From: Scleroderma bovista | Lineage: Eukaryota > Basidiomycota > Agaricomycetes > Boletales > Sclerodermataceae | Direction: 5' to 3' | Assembly (NCBI GenBank): GCA_037178675.1 | Contig: JAYMGJ010000325.1 | Coordinates: 1 to 64,000, forward strand | DNA: 64,000 nucleotides | In this document: piece after piece, positions 47,285-58,899 of the stretch | Layout: each line of letters starts with the position of its first letter | Numbering within the stretch: position 1 is the first letter of the stretch | Position numbers and translations under genes: made by a program | Notes under the pieces: generated by a model | Seen by the model: the letters and a program-made list of their open reading frames with translations, nothing else | Told to the model about the DNA's origin: nothing | Database searches by the model: none

Positions 47285-47624
47285 TTAACCCATGCGACCG
47301 TGACCATACGGTTCTGCGGGATCCCTCCCGAGCATGCCCAACTGCTGTTTGATGCGTGCATTCTCAGCAGGAAGATCCCTCATCAAGCGAAGTGCTGTAG
47401 TACCGCTCAAAATGCTACTCCTTTCCTCGAGAACTGGGAAACTTACCTTCTTCCAAAGTGTCGCAGTGGCTATTGGGCTCGCGGTTAGTCAACTGTGTGA
47501 TCAGGTTATGAAGGTTGTTAAACGCTGATTCATCGCTGTTGTCGCGGTATTGTCTCTGCAGGTTTGGGTTGTTTCTCTGTGATGTATTCCAACCACCTGT
47601 CCTTGCGCCATTGAATGATGCCAT
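47285..47624 (-). CDS. Small hypothetical protein (about 95 residues)
   Basis: I do not recognise this gene. Exon 1 reads MASFNGARTGGWNTSQRNNP, then SDESAFNNLHNLITQLTNRE, then CDTLEEA across the join. A 52-nt intron (G|GTAAGT...CTACAG) follows. Exon 2 reads LRLMRDLPAENARIKQQLGM and LGRDPAEPYG to TAA at 47287-47285. The join keeps frame, and the helical pattern (LHNLITQL...LEEALRLMRDL) continues across it, which supports a real gene. It could be a small coiled-coil adaptor. It lies between ASCC2-like and SDS23 on the same strand. Confidence 0.6.
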
Positions 47625-48070
47625 CTTGCAAGTTATTGTGGGGCTGCAGTAACTTTTGAGGGGAATTGACAAAACCTGCTTCAAAAACGTCCCAACTTTT
47701 ATAGTTGTGCAGTGAATGACGGAGTAAAAGTGATCCGTCTTTCGGTCTGTAGATAAGGAGAACGTACGTGCAACCACATCATACCTGAGGCTTTTGGCCC
47801 GCTAGAACGGGGTAATTTGTCACAATTTTTTTTGGGCTTGGCCTTCACTAACTTTGAGGGTAGGGACTTGGTTCCTATTTAGCGCTGAGATCCGAGTGCC
47901 CCTGGAACGTTCCCGTCCACTGCGGGTCACACGGGTCGCAACTGCCATCAGGGTAACCGTTGTACTATAGTAGGTGACTTCTCGCCACCAGTGGAAAACA
48001 TCTCGCTCAATGGACGGTGTTAATGTACAGAAATACAACTGGTTGTACATACGTAAGACTATAATCGGCG

Positions 48071-49965
48071 CTAGTCAACCTTCCGTGGCGAAACCAGTTC
48101 ACTCCATTGGAATGTATCCAAGTTCGAGATGGAATTGCGACTATCGCCTGTCGATGCCACGATTCTCGGACTCGCACTCAGCCGAAGGCTTGTTCGACTG
48201 CTTGAACGTGAGCGAGAAAAATCGTGAGAGAAACTGGAACGTGAAGAGTGCGAAGATGATGACGATGCACGTCGGTGGCGCATACGTCTCGTGGGGTCGA
48301 CGTCTGGAATATTGGCAACGACAGCAAACTGAGAAAGGACTGACAGTGGAGGTGTCAAACGTTGTGTGTCCGTGTACAAAGGAACACCCACTGTCAACAA
48401 TTGAGACAATTCCACACAGATTGCCTGTACTGGAAATGGAGTGGGCAGGAAGCAGGTAGTCGTTATCAGTTACAAAAAGGCGATGTGAATTAGCTGTACA
48501 TGAAAAGACGAGCGCTCAGTGGCCACAAGAATAGCCAGCCACAAGAAAACGCACTGGCGAGCAGCTTCTGGATTGCGTACGATAATGTATTCGTTGGAAA
48601 CACGAGATAAACTGACGCCAAACTCAGAAAGATTGCCGCTGGATGCGTCAGTCAAATTACTTACTAGGATACTTGTCAATGCCGTCTGTAGATCCGTCAG
48701 GCGCCTGTGAGTGACATTTAACGGTCGAACTACATCAGCACCCAGGTAGACATACTTTAACTTGGGCTATGAACTGGTGAAGGGGTGTCGAAAGTATTTG
48801 GTTGTTTTCGCATGGAACGACGATCTATATATTCCGAAGGTTAAGCACAAAATCTCCATCGCAATTATTCCAGACCTTTCCGATGTCCGTCACGCTGACA
48901 GCACTCAATAACGTGCCAAGTTCTTCATCAATTACAGCAATGCTACTGACGCCTTGCTCACTCATGAGACGCATTGCGTCGAGTACATGAGCGGTGCTGA
49001 TGGTTGCGACAACAGAAGAGTGGATATGCAGTGAGGGGAGAGAAATGCCATATAGGGAATTGTCGAGGTACGAACGAAAACTTGGCGTACGTTCAGCATA
49101 CGCGGAGAACCAGGACAGAAGTGCCCTGTCAGATACCATTCCAAGAAAGTCATTTGAAGGAGTAGGAGATTGGATGAGCACTGTTATCGGATGAGTATTG
49201 CTTGAAGTCCTACGTCTCGGCAGTGTTTCATTACCTCTGTGTGTTCCACGTGCAAATTTAGCCAGTAAGGAGACAGCAGTGGCCTCATACGAAACTGTCT
49301 CCAGGAAGTTCTTCTCAGAAAGATCTGTTATGCTTGTCAGGTATTCATGCTCCATATTTAATACTATACTCACTGCTAACAAGATGGATGGGGACATGTC
49401 CTGCACGAGCTGCAGACATGATTTGATCTGCCTGTGAGTTTGCTTTGAGCTCGTGGGGCAGGATAGTATGCCGAGTCGCGGCCAACGTCAAGAACGCATT
49501 TACATCTGAGAACTACCTTGGTTGTAAGGTACTGAACTCGAACATGACAGATCGACTCACGTCAAAGAGACCAGTGTAAAGATTAGTCGTAGAGCTGCCC
49601 GGAAGAGCTTTAACGGCAAGACAGGGAATATCTTCAGCTAGAAGCAACTACGATGATTCTTTAGTTTCAATACGAGCCAACATATCGTTTAGGATTTACT
49701 TCGCAGGCATGTTCGACAGATGCGTCTGCCTCTACAGCAACGATATGGGAGTCGATCAGATCTGGACCAGGATCACATGAACGTATGCGTGTAACATCTG
49801 TCGTCTGAGCTGACCTCTTGCATTGATCTGCATCCACTGCTTGACCCACTCGTCTGATTCAGGGCCCAAGACGCTCGATGCAAGCGCTGATGAGGTTGAA
49901 GGTGATTCACGGGCGGCCGCAAGTCTGGGGCTCGCCATTGATATGGAAGCTCTTCGCTGAGCCAT
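48071..49965 (-). CDS. SDS23: SDS23/Moc1-like CBS-domain protein
   Basis: Exons give MAQRRASISMASPRLAAARE, then SDEWVKQWMQINARGQL. The CBS region follows: LIDSHIVAVEADASVEHACE; IPCLAVKALPGSSTTNLYTG; FSDVNAFLTLAATRHT. A second CBS pair reads LHIHSSVVATISTAHVLDAM and GVSSIAVIDEELGTLLSAVS, later YIIVRNPEAARQCVF. The C-terminus is Ser-rich (RRASSSSSHSSRSSFSHDFS) and ends at 48071. The four-CBS layout with a Ser-rich tail matches Sds23/Moc1, an AMPK-like regulator that inhibits PP2A-type phosphatases and controls cell-cycle progression in yeast. The upstream gene is divergent (VPS3-like, 152 bp away). Confidence 0.85.
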
Positions 49966-50117
49966 TATAGGGCGTAATAATCGCTGAGGTGCAGTTGACC
50001 GTAGTGAACGGTGACGAAGATGAGAAGGGCATGCACAAGAGTGTGTGCATGGCTTGGCAGCGTGACACGGACGAAACTGAAATATTACTCCTTTTCAACT
50101 CTCGCCGGAAGTAAAAC

Positions 50118-51396
50118 ATGTCATTGGCCCTGCAACCGTATGTCCTTCAACCAGTCTTGTCTGCCGTGGATTCAGGCGAGATATCCTGCGCACAAGCATT
50201 GGGTACATCGTGCTCGTCTGCCGTATGTCATCAAGACTGAATCCAGTCTAGGCTCCGAGGTCTATGTAGGATGTACGAATGGCTCGCTGCTACGGTACAC
50301 CATTCACGTCGGACCGGATCAGCAAGGTTAGCATGGGGACAATAGTTCATACTCTAGTTGCTCACCTCTGTCAGAATCTTACAGCCTTTCATCACGCCAA
50401 AGCCTTCCCAATAGCAAACCCGTCGACGAGCTGGTCCTGATTCCCTATTTATCACGCGTCCTTATTTTGTCTGGTAAGTATCATCGGTTCCTGTCTGCAC
50501 TTCGACTGCTAACCGCTGTGACTCAGATAGACAAATTCATTTCTACTCCATACCATCCCTGGATCCCATCCCGAACGTCAAGCCCATCCGCAATGTAGAC
50601 ACGTTTACGGTGGACCACCAATGTCTCCTGAGATCCCCTCCGTCACCACACGATCCACACACAAGACTCCAGCCAGTCGACTTATGCGTAATTAAGCGCA
50701 TTTCAATTTCATTGTTCAGCCTCAGTGAAGAACGGTTACAATTCCACAAGGCGAGTGGCTTCCTGTCTATAGTTCCTTGATTGTTGAAATTAGCCACTCG
50801 ACAGGACATCCCGTTCCAGCCTGGGACCCGACTCGCACGGCAAACGGGGCACTATCTTTGCATTGCAGATGCGGACAATTACAACGTGGTTGACGTGCAG
50901 AATTCTCAGATGATCTCGCTTCTCCCAGTCAGCCAGGCCATAGATAGTGTGGTGCCCGTGAAACCGTTCATTTTGGTGGTGAGCGAGAACGAGTTCCTCA
51001 TTTTGTCCTGGACAGGCGCGTCCACTATTGGAATATTTATTACTGGGGAAGGCGATCCTGTTAGGGGGACCCTCACGTTCCCAAGCCACCCATTGTCTGT
51101 TTGTGAGTGAGCCGTAATACCTCAGCATGGCATTGATGTGGATTTGAACCGTAGGTTTGGATTATCCGAATGCCACGGCACTTTTGGAGAATGGATCAAT
51201 AGAAGTCCACGACATTGAGACCCAGTCCATTGTACAGGTTATACCTCCGCCTCCTGAGAACGAACCAAAACAAGGGAGACGAGTCGGAATCGTATCATCG
51301 GTAGGTGGGTACGTGGTGCCGTCACAGGAACACGGCAACAAGCTTCGGAAGATGAAGGTGAGACTGAGGCGGGGTCCGGTAGATTCGAATGCCTGA
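50118..51396 (+). CDS. CNH-domain protein, Vps3/TRAP1-like, lacking the C-terminal half
   Basis: Joined exons read MSLALQPYVLQPVLSAVDSG, then ISCAQALGSEVYVGCTNGSL. Next come PVDELVLIPYLSRVLILS, DRQIHFYSIPSLDPIPN and IPFQPGTRLARQTGHYLCIA. They are followed by SENEFLILSWTGASTIGIFI and DYPNATALLENGSIEVHDIE. This is the CNH beta-propeller found at the N-terminus of Vps3, Vps39 and TGFBRAP1, which are tethering subunits of CORVET/HOPS on endosomes and vacuoles. The protein stops at 51396 after about 330-340 residues. Full-length relatives are about 900-1000 residues and continue with helical solenoid and RING-like parts. No such sequence follows in the next 1 kb. The first join uses G|GTACAT...CAGTCTAG, restoring ALGSEVYVG. 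Confidence 0.72.
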
Positions 51397-52459
51397 AATG
51401 CTGAGTACATATACGTACCGCTGTCTTGTCTCCAAGTCGGAAACAGGTCACGTGCGCGGGTCACCATGTACGTGACTTGACGGACTTGCTGTTTTATGAT
51501 CATTTGGGACGTTCTGCGCCCAACTAAAATCTCTCCATTCCGCTACAGTCTTCCACAACACCGTCCGTCGAATTGCACATGATTCGCATTCGGGGGTATT
51601 CCACTCGATTGGTGTCATTTAATGAATTACAGACCGTCATCAGACACCATTCTCCAAATCATATTTTGTCCTCACTCGGGCCATTTGAGGGATACTAGTC
51701 CCAGAATGGGGTACAGTGCTCGGAATACCCCCTTCCGGGAATCCACTGTAAAGGTGTCGCGTGCATAACTTAATCGGAGCAAAGCACGATATGACTATAG
51801 ACCTGGGAACAGCAAGTTCAAATCAATGTTCCTAACCTCCATCATAACCACGGGGCATTATTAGGTGATCTGTGACAGAGCGTAGTAATTGCTGCCAGGT
51901 ATTCCTCCATCCGGGAAGTGTCGCATGATAAACCTTCTTTTGATATCAACGATTTTGGATGAATGGGTATACATCGCACTTGCCCCGACCTGTATAGTAA
52001 GGTTGGCACCAGCACCCTGTATAAATGGGGCGCCGGAAGTGTGGCAGAGGTGACTTCCGTGTGCGACCTTCTCATAATATCCGAGAGCTATGTCCTGCTC
52101 CATCGGAAGAGAAAAACATGTCATCATGAAGGGGGTCCACATAGTGGCATGTAGTGGGTGATGTCGTGCTTTTTTTGAGTTCTACGGAGGTGATCTGGAT
52201 GGGTCCTTCAAAGTTCATGGCCCATGATGTCCTGGGGTGATGACTTGGAAGCATGCTGCTGCACTGTCACCCCTTCCACCGCCACTGCAACTAACCGTAG
52301 AGTACCCATCTGGGCAACCGAGCTAGCCTTGAAATTGCCTTGAAACCTAGTTGAAAGGCGACAAGAGTACATACATATTCCTTGACTTCCCTAGATAATC
52401 TAAGACAAGCGAACAATACCGCAGGACTTAACGCCCCTTGACTGGTTGCCTGTGCAATT
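51397..52459. other. Region without a recognisable gene downstream of the CNH gene
   Basis: The expected C-terminal part of a Vps3-like protein is absent. Short frames (51842-52142, minus strand) have no recognised motif. The left flank of the cystathionine gamma-synthase gene lies at the right edge. Confidence 0.4.
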
Positions 52460-54559
52460 TTAGTTGGCCACAGCTGCATCAGCTGCGCTCAACGCAACCT
52501 CGAACCACCTCATCAGCACCTCCCTCTCTTCCATCCCAACACTAATCCTCACAAGCCCCTCCTCAACACCATACCCTGCTGCCCATTCTAGCTCATTAAA
52601 GTGCGCCAAAATCGTATATGGACATGCGAGTGTAAAGTTTGTGCCGAGACTTGGACCCTTTTGACACGGTAACGCGTCGAAAAAGGCCTGAGATGCCGCA
52701 AGGGATGTAAATGTGACCGAGAAGAGCCCACCGTATCCACTGTGAGGGAGCTGACACTGCGCATAGTTGGACGGGGTAGTGTATTTAGGGTAGTACACCT
52801 CCTTGACCGCAATATTTCCCTGATGGATAGTATTCCCTGCAAGGGAGCGAGAACGCAAGAGGTCGCAGACAGCTTGGGTATTGGCGTCAATGATATGGAT
52901 GCGTTGAGCGAAATCACGAGAGTTGCGCTCCATGAAAAGCGCATCTTCGTTAAAGTAGATGTCTTCATAGTTGGCAGATAAATACTGCTTCAGTACAACA
53001 TAGTGACGACCGTGAGGGTTCAGGACAAGGCTGCGTGTATGAATCCCATATGAGTAGACAGCAAACAGAGAAAATCTCCAGGTGCATACCTGCCACCCAT
53101 AGTATTGGCACAACCACTGAAGATCTTGGACAAACTACTAACAGTGATATCGGCATATGGAAGAGCCTCGATATTTACAAAGTTCCCGATCGTGTCATCG
53201 ATGACCAGCAGAAAGTCGTATTTGTCCGCCAGGGCGCGGAGACGGGGAATATTGGGTGAGCGTAAGAGGGGATTGGATGGGAACTCCGTGAAAAGGGCGA
53301 GTATAGGCGAGGTCGATGGGTTCTCGCTCAACTTTTGTTCAATTATATTTTCCAGAGTATCAATGTCCGAGTCCAGACCATTTCCCAAGAAATGACAACC
53401 AGGGCCCCACTTCTCAAGTACTTTGAGTGTATCAGTATACGGGAATCTGGGCAGCGACCACAGTGAAAACTCGATATTTCCGCAAACACCCTGTCAACTT
53501 ACCCAAAACAGACGCTTTTGGCTTCAGGTCGAACTGCAAGAGCAAGTTGGTGTGCGTTCCATATTGCGGACATGCCAGTAGGATAGAGAAAGACATCATC
53601 CTCCGTCACATCTTTGACGCCCCTGCTGCTCGGCCCGACCTCGACGTCCAGCGCTCCGGCAGACGGACCCTGAGGTCCATCATCCATAGTGTCATGCACA
53701 AGCACACCCGCAATACGTCTCCGTAGAGCCCTCTTTGCATATTCTCCGGCGCTCAGAGGTAAGTTCCTCCCGTATCGCTCTTCAATATAAGTTGTCTGGT
53801 CTCGGCTTAACGTTTCTGGTCGAGATGCGGAAAGCAAGGTGGATGATATGCATTCCCCATTACCTGAAGACGGTGCTTTAGGTCCCTGTTTCACGAAATA
53901 GTGCCTGTTGAGGGCCATAAAGGGAGAGCGCGAAGAGATTGGAGATTGCGGTGGTGAGACAGGTGAGTGCGGTTGTTGTGAGTCAAGCAAGGCGAGACAA
54001 TGATCGGCAAGTCTGGACGAGATGCCCATTCCTGCATGCTGCCAGAATTGCCTCGCGATTGGGAAGATATCCTCTGGGAACAGTGCGATGTGAAGTCCGA
54101 CTCGGTCAGGCGAGACTGCCCTTTGGGAGTATGATAATTGGGAGGGTAAATCCTCGGGACAGATGCAATATTGGACAAGGCGGACGTGGGTGGAGATACC
54201 TGCAAGGGCCGCGCGCGCGAGAATGAATGCTCTGCAGTGGTCCGCTACTCGTTTCGAGGGACACAACAGACACTTTTCGCTGTTGATGCCGAATTTTTGC
54301 TCGCAGATGATAGCAAGCTGGCCATCCGTGTAGATGAGACGGGCACCGATCTGAAACAAAAGAAACATACCTTCTGGATACTCAGATGGATAAAGAATCG
54401 TGGGTATCCTGTTACCATAGCCTCGACGACACGCTTTTCGCCTTCCTCGTACCCGACGTTGTCCCTCCATGTGGGAAGTGACACAGAGATTGCATGAGAA
54501 GTAAATGGCGGGACTGCATGTCCCAGGGTTTCGCTGCTGACTGCGACGATGGCAGTCAT
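52460..54559 (-). CDS. STR2: Cystathionine gamma-synthase (PLP-dependent transsulfuration enzyme)
   Basis: This enzyme makes cystathionine from an activated homoserine ester and cysteine, on the route to methionine. Exon 1: [38 protein letters not shown] and [13 protein letters not shown] later exon carries [20 protein letters not shown] and [20 protein letters not shown]. The PLP core reads [49 protein letters not shown] and [20 protein letters not shown] (Schiff-base Lys in SLSK). The C-terminal domain ends [18 protein letters not shown] and [11 protein letters not shown] at 52460. All catalytic elements are intact. A decayed tandem copy lies just upstream (54955-56745) and a fragment lies at 43.2 kb. 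The N-terminal extension of over 100 residues before the PLP core is usual in fungal Str2-type enzymes. Confidence 0.9.
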
Positions 54560-54954
54560 AGTAATGGGCGATTGCTAGACGGGGACGGTGGGTACTTACT
54601 AATGTCTATTAGTAGTTGACTCACCCAAGTGGCTCTGCCCTTTGATCGTCCGATACGAATGGGCCAATGCTCATGAAAAACCCGGGCTCGTGGCAATCTA
54701 AGACATCAATATTACTATTAGTAGTCATTGGGTTTGATATATTGATTTTTCTAGCTACAGATAAATCCTTCGTAGTCGCATTACCATGTAATCTCACCGC
54801 GTTTAAACTGGTTTGTACCATGACATGGCTTTTGTGGCGATTTGCCATGGGATCGACATTCCTGTGGCTGAGAACCACTAGGTCGTCATCCCAATTCAAT
54901 CCTTCGAACTTCTCATACTTGGTATGATGTACATCCTTCTGTTTAAGCCGATCC

Positions 54955-56745
54955 AGTAGTTCTCAGCACAACCTCTACGGCCTTCAAAAGTGCCCCCCTG
55001 GCTTCCGTCCCTACACCTCCCCTCACCAAACCCTCTATCCCATACCCCGCTGCCCACTCCAGCTCATAATGAGCCAGTATTGTACATATATGGGCAGCAC
55101 GAAGTGAATGTCGTACTGAAGCTCGACCTCCAGTACGTCATGGGATGCCACTGATGAGTCTCGATCCTCGTGAATGTAAGCGAGAACACACCTCCGTATT
55201 CTCCGTACTCCGAGTCAATTTCATCAGCACGCAGACGGTGACGACAGACTTTGCAGCTTCCTCGGTACACGTACTTGGATAATGTTCATGGTACGCATAC
55301 GTTCTGAGAAGTCGCACGAATTTATTTCCATCAGTATAGCGTCTTGATCAAAATAGGTGTCTTCGAACGTCGTTGCAAGATGTGCTTCGGGGAGAGTGTG
55401 GTATCGCATCCGGGAGTTGACGAGGAGGCCAGGGTGAGTGAAATGGTGAAACACACTGAGCGAGAGTCTCCCAAAGAGTCATTCACCTCCCGCGAAGCGC
55501 AGTCCCATAACCACACACGAACTTTGGTGGGCTAGTGATGACAATACCGGCGTAAAACATCGACGTTCGATGACGAGCGAGAAGTCGTATTTGTTCGCTA
55601 GCGCGCGAAGGCGTTTTCCGGGATGTTCATAGTTTGTAAGAGGGTGTTGGTCGGACACTCCGCACCTTTTCGGCAAGAACGTGGTCCAGGTATCGATATC
55701 AGAATCTAGACCACAGCCATAGAATATGGCACCCGCCCCAATTTTCTCAGGTAATTCGACTGCAACGTATAGAGAGAAAGCTGATTGCCCAAACTTGAAG
55801 GCCATGTAGGTCGTGGCTGCATCCTCCTACGACCAGTGTACGATGTCTTACCGCAACTTTTTTTTTTGCAGGGCGGGACCCCATCAATAATTGGTGCGCA
55901 CTCTACTTATAAAGCGGACATGTCAGAAGGGAAAGGCAATACATGGTCCCCTGTAACGCTTCGGCATTGACTGGTTGCGAACGAAAAGCCCAGGCTGCCC
56001 AGCTATTCGCCGGCGAAGCGCATCCGAACCTGTGTCCAACGGAGGCTCAGATTCATTCTGTGGTTCCAGGACGAAAACTCTTTCGATGGATGCTTTCCAT
56101 AAGCACATGGAAATTCCGATTTGCGGGAACCCAGCGGTGCCAAGAACTGAGAGACAGTATTCAGCGAATCGAAAAGAGATACCGAGGCCACAGTGCTGCC
56201 AGACCTGTCTTGCGATTTTGGACGTCTCAGCACTGCAGAATACGTTGTAAATCTCGACTAGCAATGGATGAGACCACAGGAAGCATTGATCAAAGTACTC
56301 CCAGCCACACTGACGTCGTATTGGACCACTACCGACGTCCGCTGATTTGCTGGCTTCTAGTGCTTGACTACGGGTGAAGTCTTTCCCGTGTTCTGCATTC
56401 CTTTGGGTGGGGAACAGAGGACAGAGTTCACCCTCTAACCCAAACTTTTTAGACCATATATCTGCGAGCTGTTAGTACGTGGAAATTTTACCAGGAACGA
56501 GGACAGAGGAGAGCCAGCGGAACCAATCATGAACCTTTCGAATACTATGGTGAATGAAAAAATCGGGAGCCATGGCTTGGACGACGGTGGCCGCGGCACG
56601 ATTGAGACACATGCCAGTTGGGAAGCGATACTAATGGTGTGTAAGACAGAACGAACAGGCCAACCCAGTGTATCGCTGCCAATTTGAGGTGCCCATGGTG
56701 AGTTGATGTTTTTAGTTCAAGAGACGACAATGAGCCCGTCGACAT
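54955..56745 (-). pseudogene. Decayed tandem copy of cystathionine gamma-synthase
   Basis: Pieces occur in the same order and orientation as in the intact gene at 52460-54559. From the 5' side: SDTLGW and MAPDFFIHHSIRK (exon 1); LADIWSKKFGLEGELCPLF; TSKIARQVWQHCGLGISFRF and [41 protein letters not shown]; then YFDQ DAILMEINSCDF (like [16 protein letters not shown]). The end reads [38 protein letters not shown]. Stops and frame changes separate the pieces, including a frame shift inside exon 1. A Lys equivalent to the PLP lysine may remain, but the frame is broken. The copy covers the full gene, so it arose by tandem duplication followed by decay. Confidence 0.8.
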
Positions 56746-57894
56746 AGTAGGGACTGCTTGTCTCACCCGTGAATGTGCTTTCAACCGCCTGAGCTCCGTA
56801 CGTTGTGTGTCGCTTTAGGCGGCAGCTGCGCAGTGATTTCTCCCCATAAAGTTCCAGAATTCGAAATTTTCACTGATATTCATACTAGAACATTGAAGGC
56901 AATCCACGTCGCTTGTATACCCTCCCCGCCTTCATCACGAATCTGGTGCTTTCTGCAGCCACAACATATTCAAAGCGTGTTGTCACGATCACATCCGCCA
57001 CAAACCCCCTCCCTACTCGAATGGAACTTGAATCGTTGTCACCTACGACACTTTCCGCCTCATTCATCTCTGCCACCTTCTCAAGTCAACTTTCCCCTTG
57101 TATATTCCTACTGCATCGAACGCAAGCACTCCCATCCACCAAGTGTAGCCCATTTGAGCACCCTCTTCCAGTCGACACCTAACCACACCATGAGCTTCAT
57201 TTCGAGCGCATTCTCGTTGTGAGAGAAGACACCAGTGTTCCCGCTACACGCGGTATTTTCGACTGCTTCAAGTGCAGATTTAAACATCGCCTCAGCAGCC
57301 TTCAGCTCCCCCTGGCCATTGCCATATAACATACTGCGAGGGCAGGAACCCACTTCGTGCGTGAACGCGCCAGCATTTGAAGAGCGTTGTCGTCTTTCTC
57401 ACCATCATTTGACTTAGATGATGCCATGTCATCACCACGCTCGATTGTGTCGACAGAGAGTGGGAGGCAGTTCCACAACCGTGTCCCTGTTCGCCACGTG
57501 CGCGCCTAGCCATGTCGACGTCGATCAATGCTTTGAGCTCCTCTGCGCAGAACGTACTATCGGGTCCAACCCAGATAGTGTCAGGCACAGCTGTTTGTAT
57601 TCAAGCAAAGTATATGAGATCTAATGGGTTGAGGCACTCGAGGAAGGAACGGGACACATAGGAATTGAGCGTGTACAGCCACATGGGTCCTCCGCAGGTG
57701 TAGGGACGAGTCGGAAGGCAGCGCTACGAGCGAGAAAACAGACTACAAATACAATGACAGGGAGCAAGAGACTCGCTGGAATACAAATATACTTAGGTGA
57801 AAAAATGCGAAGCGAAGCGACGAGGCTTGAGAGACGACCGAAAGGGAAAAAATGGCTATTATGGCTATTAAAAGGAGAGGAAAAGAAAGAAAGA
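56746..57894. other. Region between the pseudogene and the retroelement, no supported gene
   Basis: Minus-strand frames at 57108-57353 and 57292-57588 look weakly protein-like (AAEAMFKSALEAVENTA; DALQMLARSRTKWVPALA in a shifted frame). I could not join them into a gene or name a family. They may be debris of a gene disrupted near the element's edge. A further open stretch beside the recombinase is a shadow frame. Confidence 0.35.
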
Positions 57895-58899
57895 TTAAAG
57901 AGAAGCAAAGGGAGGATCATGAAGGGGACGACCATGAAAAAGAAGTGTTTGTAGCAAAACAGGATGCTTACGAACGTAGCGCTGCCACGCAGAGGAAGAC
58001 CAAGCCCCAATAGCCTGGATCTGGGAGGGAGGAACACCAGCAGCAGCCAAAGAGGTCGCGCCGCCAGATCGCAAGGAATGACCACCAAGAGAGGAGTCAG
58101 GAAAAATGGTGCGAAAACGGGCAAGGAACCAGGAACGGGTGGGAACCGAACTGTCTGCACGGACCCAGAGAAGAGGGTGGAGAGGCATAGAGACATCACG
58201 ATAGGCAATATATTGAGTAAAGAGAGAGAACGGATCATCGTCAAACGGAGTTTGGACAATCCGAACTGTGTCACCTTCGTGAAGAAGGTCAGACTTCCGT
58301 CTCGGCACGACGAAGGAGAAAGAGGAGGCCTCGAAGTGAACCGAGGAACGAGAAGACAGCTGAGCATAGCCATCATCAGCAGTAGATGAGACCAATTCAC
58401 CCAAATGCAGAAGGCCGAAAAAGCCACAGAGGAGTTGCGCAAGCCAACACAAATCGTCATAGGCAAAAGGGCGAGGGAAGGTGTTGATGGCATGGAGGAG
58501 GTGCATGCGAGCGAGAGGTTGTCGGCGCACAACAGGGCGAGAAAAGCGACGGAGAGATCCTCGAAGGGTACGCCAAACAAGGTCCGAATTGCGAACATCA
58601 CGCACCTCAGGAAAATGAGGCTCAAGCTGTGAGATGATACCAGACAGATAATTTTCAACCGACCGCGGTTGAATATAGTGAGACATGAACACAACGAAGA
58701 AAGACAATGTGTCGGGAGTGGGAGTGATGGCAAAGCCATGGAGTTGACAGAAAGTCAGGTAAGAATTAAGGTGCGAGGAATAAGCGCGATACGTGTTGGG
58801 GTGAAGGGATAGACCAAGGGAAATGGAATGTTCATAAATCAAACGTTCCAAGGGCCAGGCCTCCCAAATGGGCTGCCTGGCAGAGGGGGAGATATTCAT
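57895..58899 (-). CDS. Tyrosine recombinase of the DIRS-type element
   Basis: A core-binding-like N-terminus (LGLSLHPNTYRAYSSHLNSY; FFVVFMSHYIQPRSVENYLS) is followed by the catalytic domain. The C-terminal motifs are present: GHSLRSGGATSLAAAG (HxxR), IQAIGAW and WQRYVRKHP with the nucleophile Tyr. In the first box, LLCGFFGLLHLGELV, the position normally Arg in tyrosine recombinases reads His (CAT). The start is taken as ATG at 58899, which overlaps the TGA of the upstream frame by one base (TGATG), a layout suited to termination-reinitiation. A GTG at 58902 is in the same frame. The enzyme would insert the element's DNA circle by recombination. Confidence 0.85.
   Translation of the reverse strand: MNISPSARQPIWEAWPLERLIYEHSISLGLSLHPNTYRAYSSHLNSYLTFCQLHGFAITPTPDTLSFFVVFMSHYIQPRSVENYLSGIISQLEPHFPEVRDVRNSDLVWRTLRGSLRRFSRPVVRRQPLARMHLLHAINTFPRPFAYDDLCWLAQLLCGFFGLLHLGELVSSTADDGYAQLSSRSSVHFEASSFSFVVPRRKSDLLHEGDTVRIVQTPFDDDPFSLFTQYIAYRDVSMPLHPLLWVRADSSVPTRSWFLARFRTIFPDSSLGGHSLRSGGATSLAAAGVPPSQIQAIGAWSSSAWQRYVRKHPVLLQTLLFHGRPLHDPPFASL

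Noticed and set aside
46972..47361. N-terminal extension of the ASCC2-like frame
   Set aside because: The upstream part lacks protein-like character and overlaps the 3' end of the small two-exon gene; MPVGPLPP at 46971 is the better start.
57621..58739. Long minus-strand open frame (372 codons) rich in Leu and Ser
   Set aside because: It lies in a shifted frame over the tyrosine recombinase, which has clear catalytic motifs; it is a shadow of a biased coding sequence.
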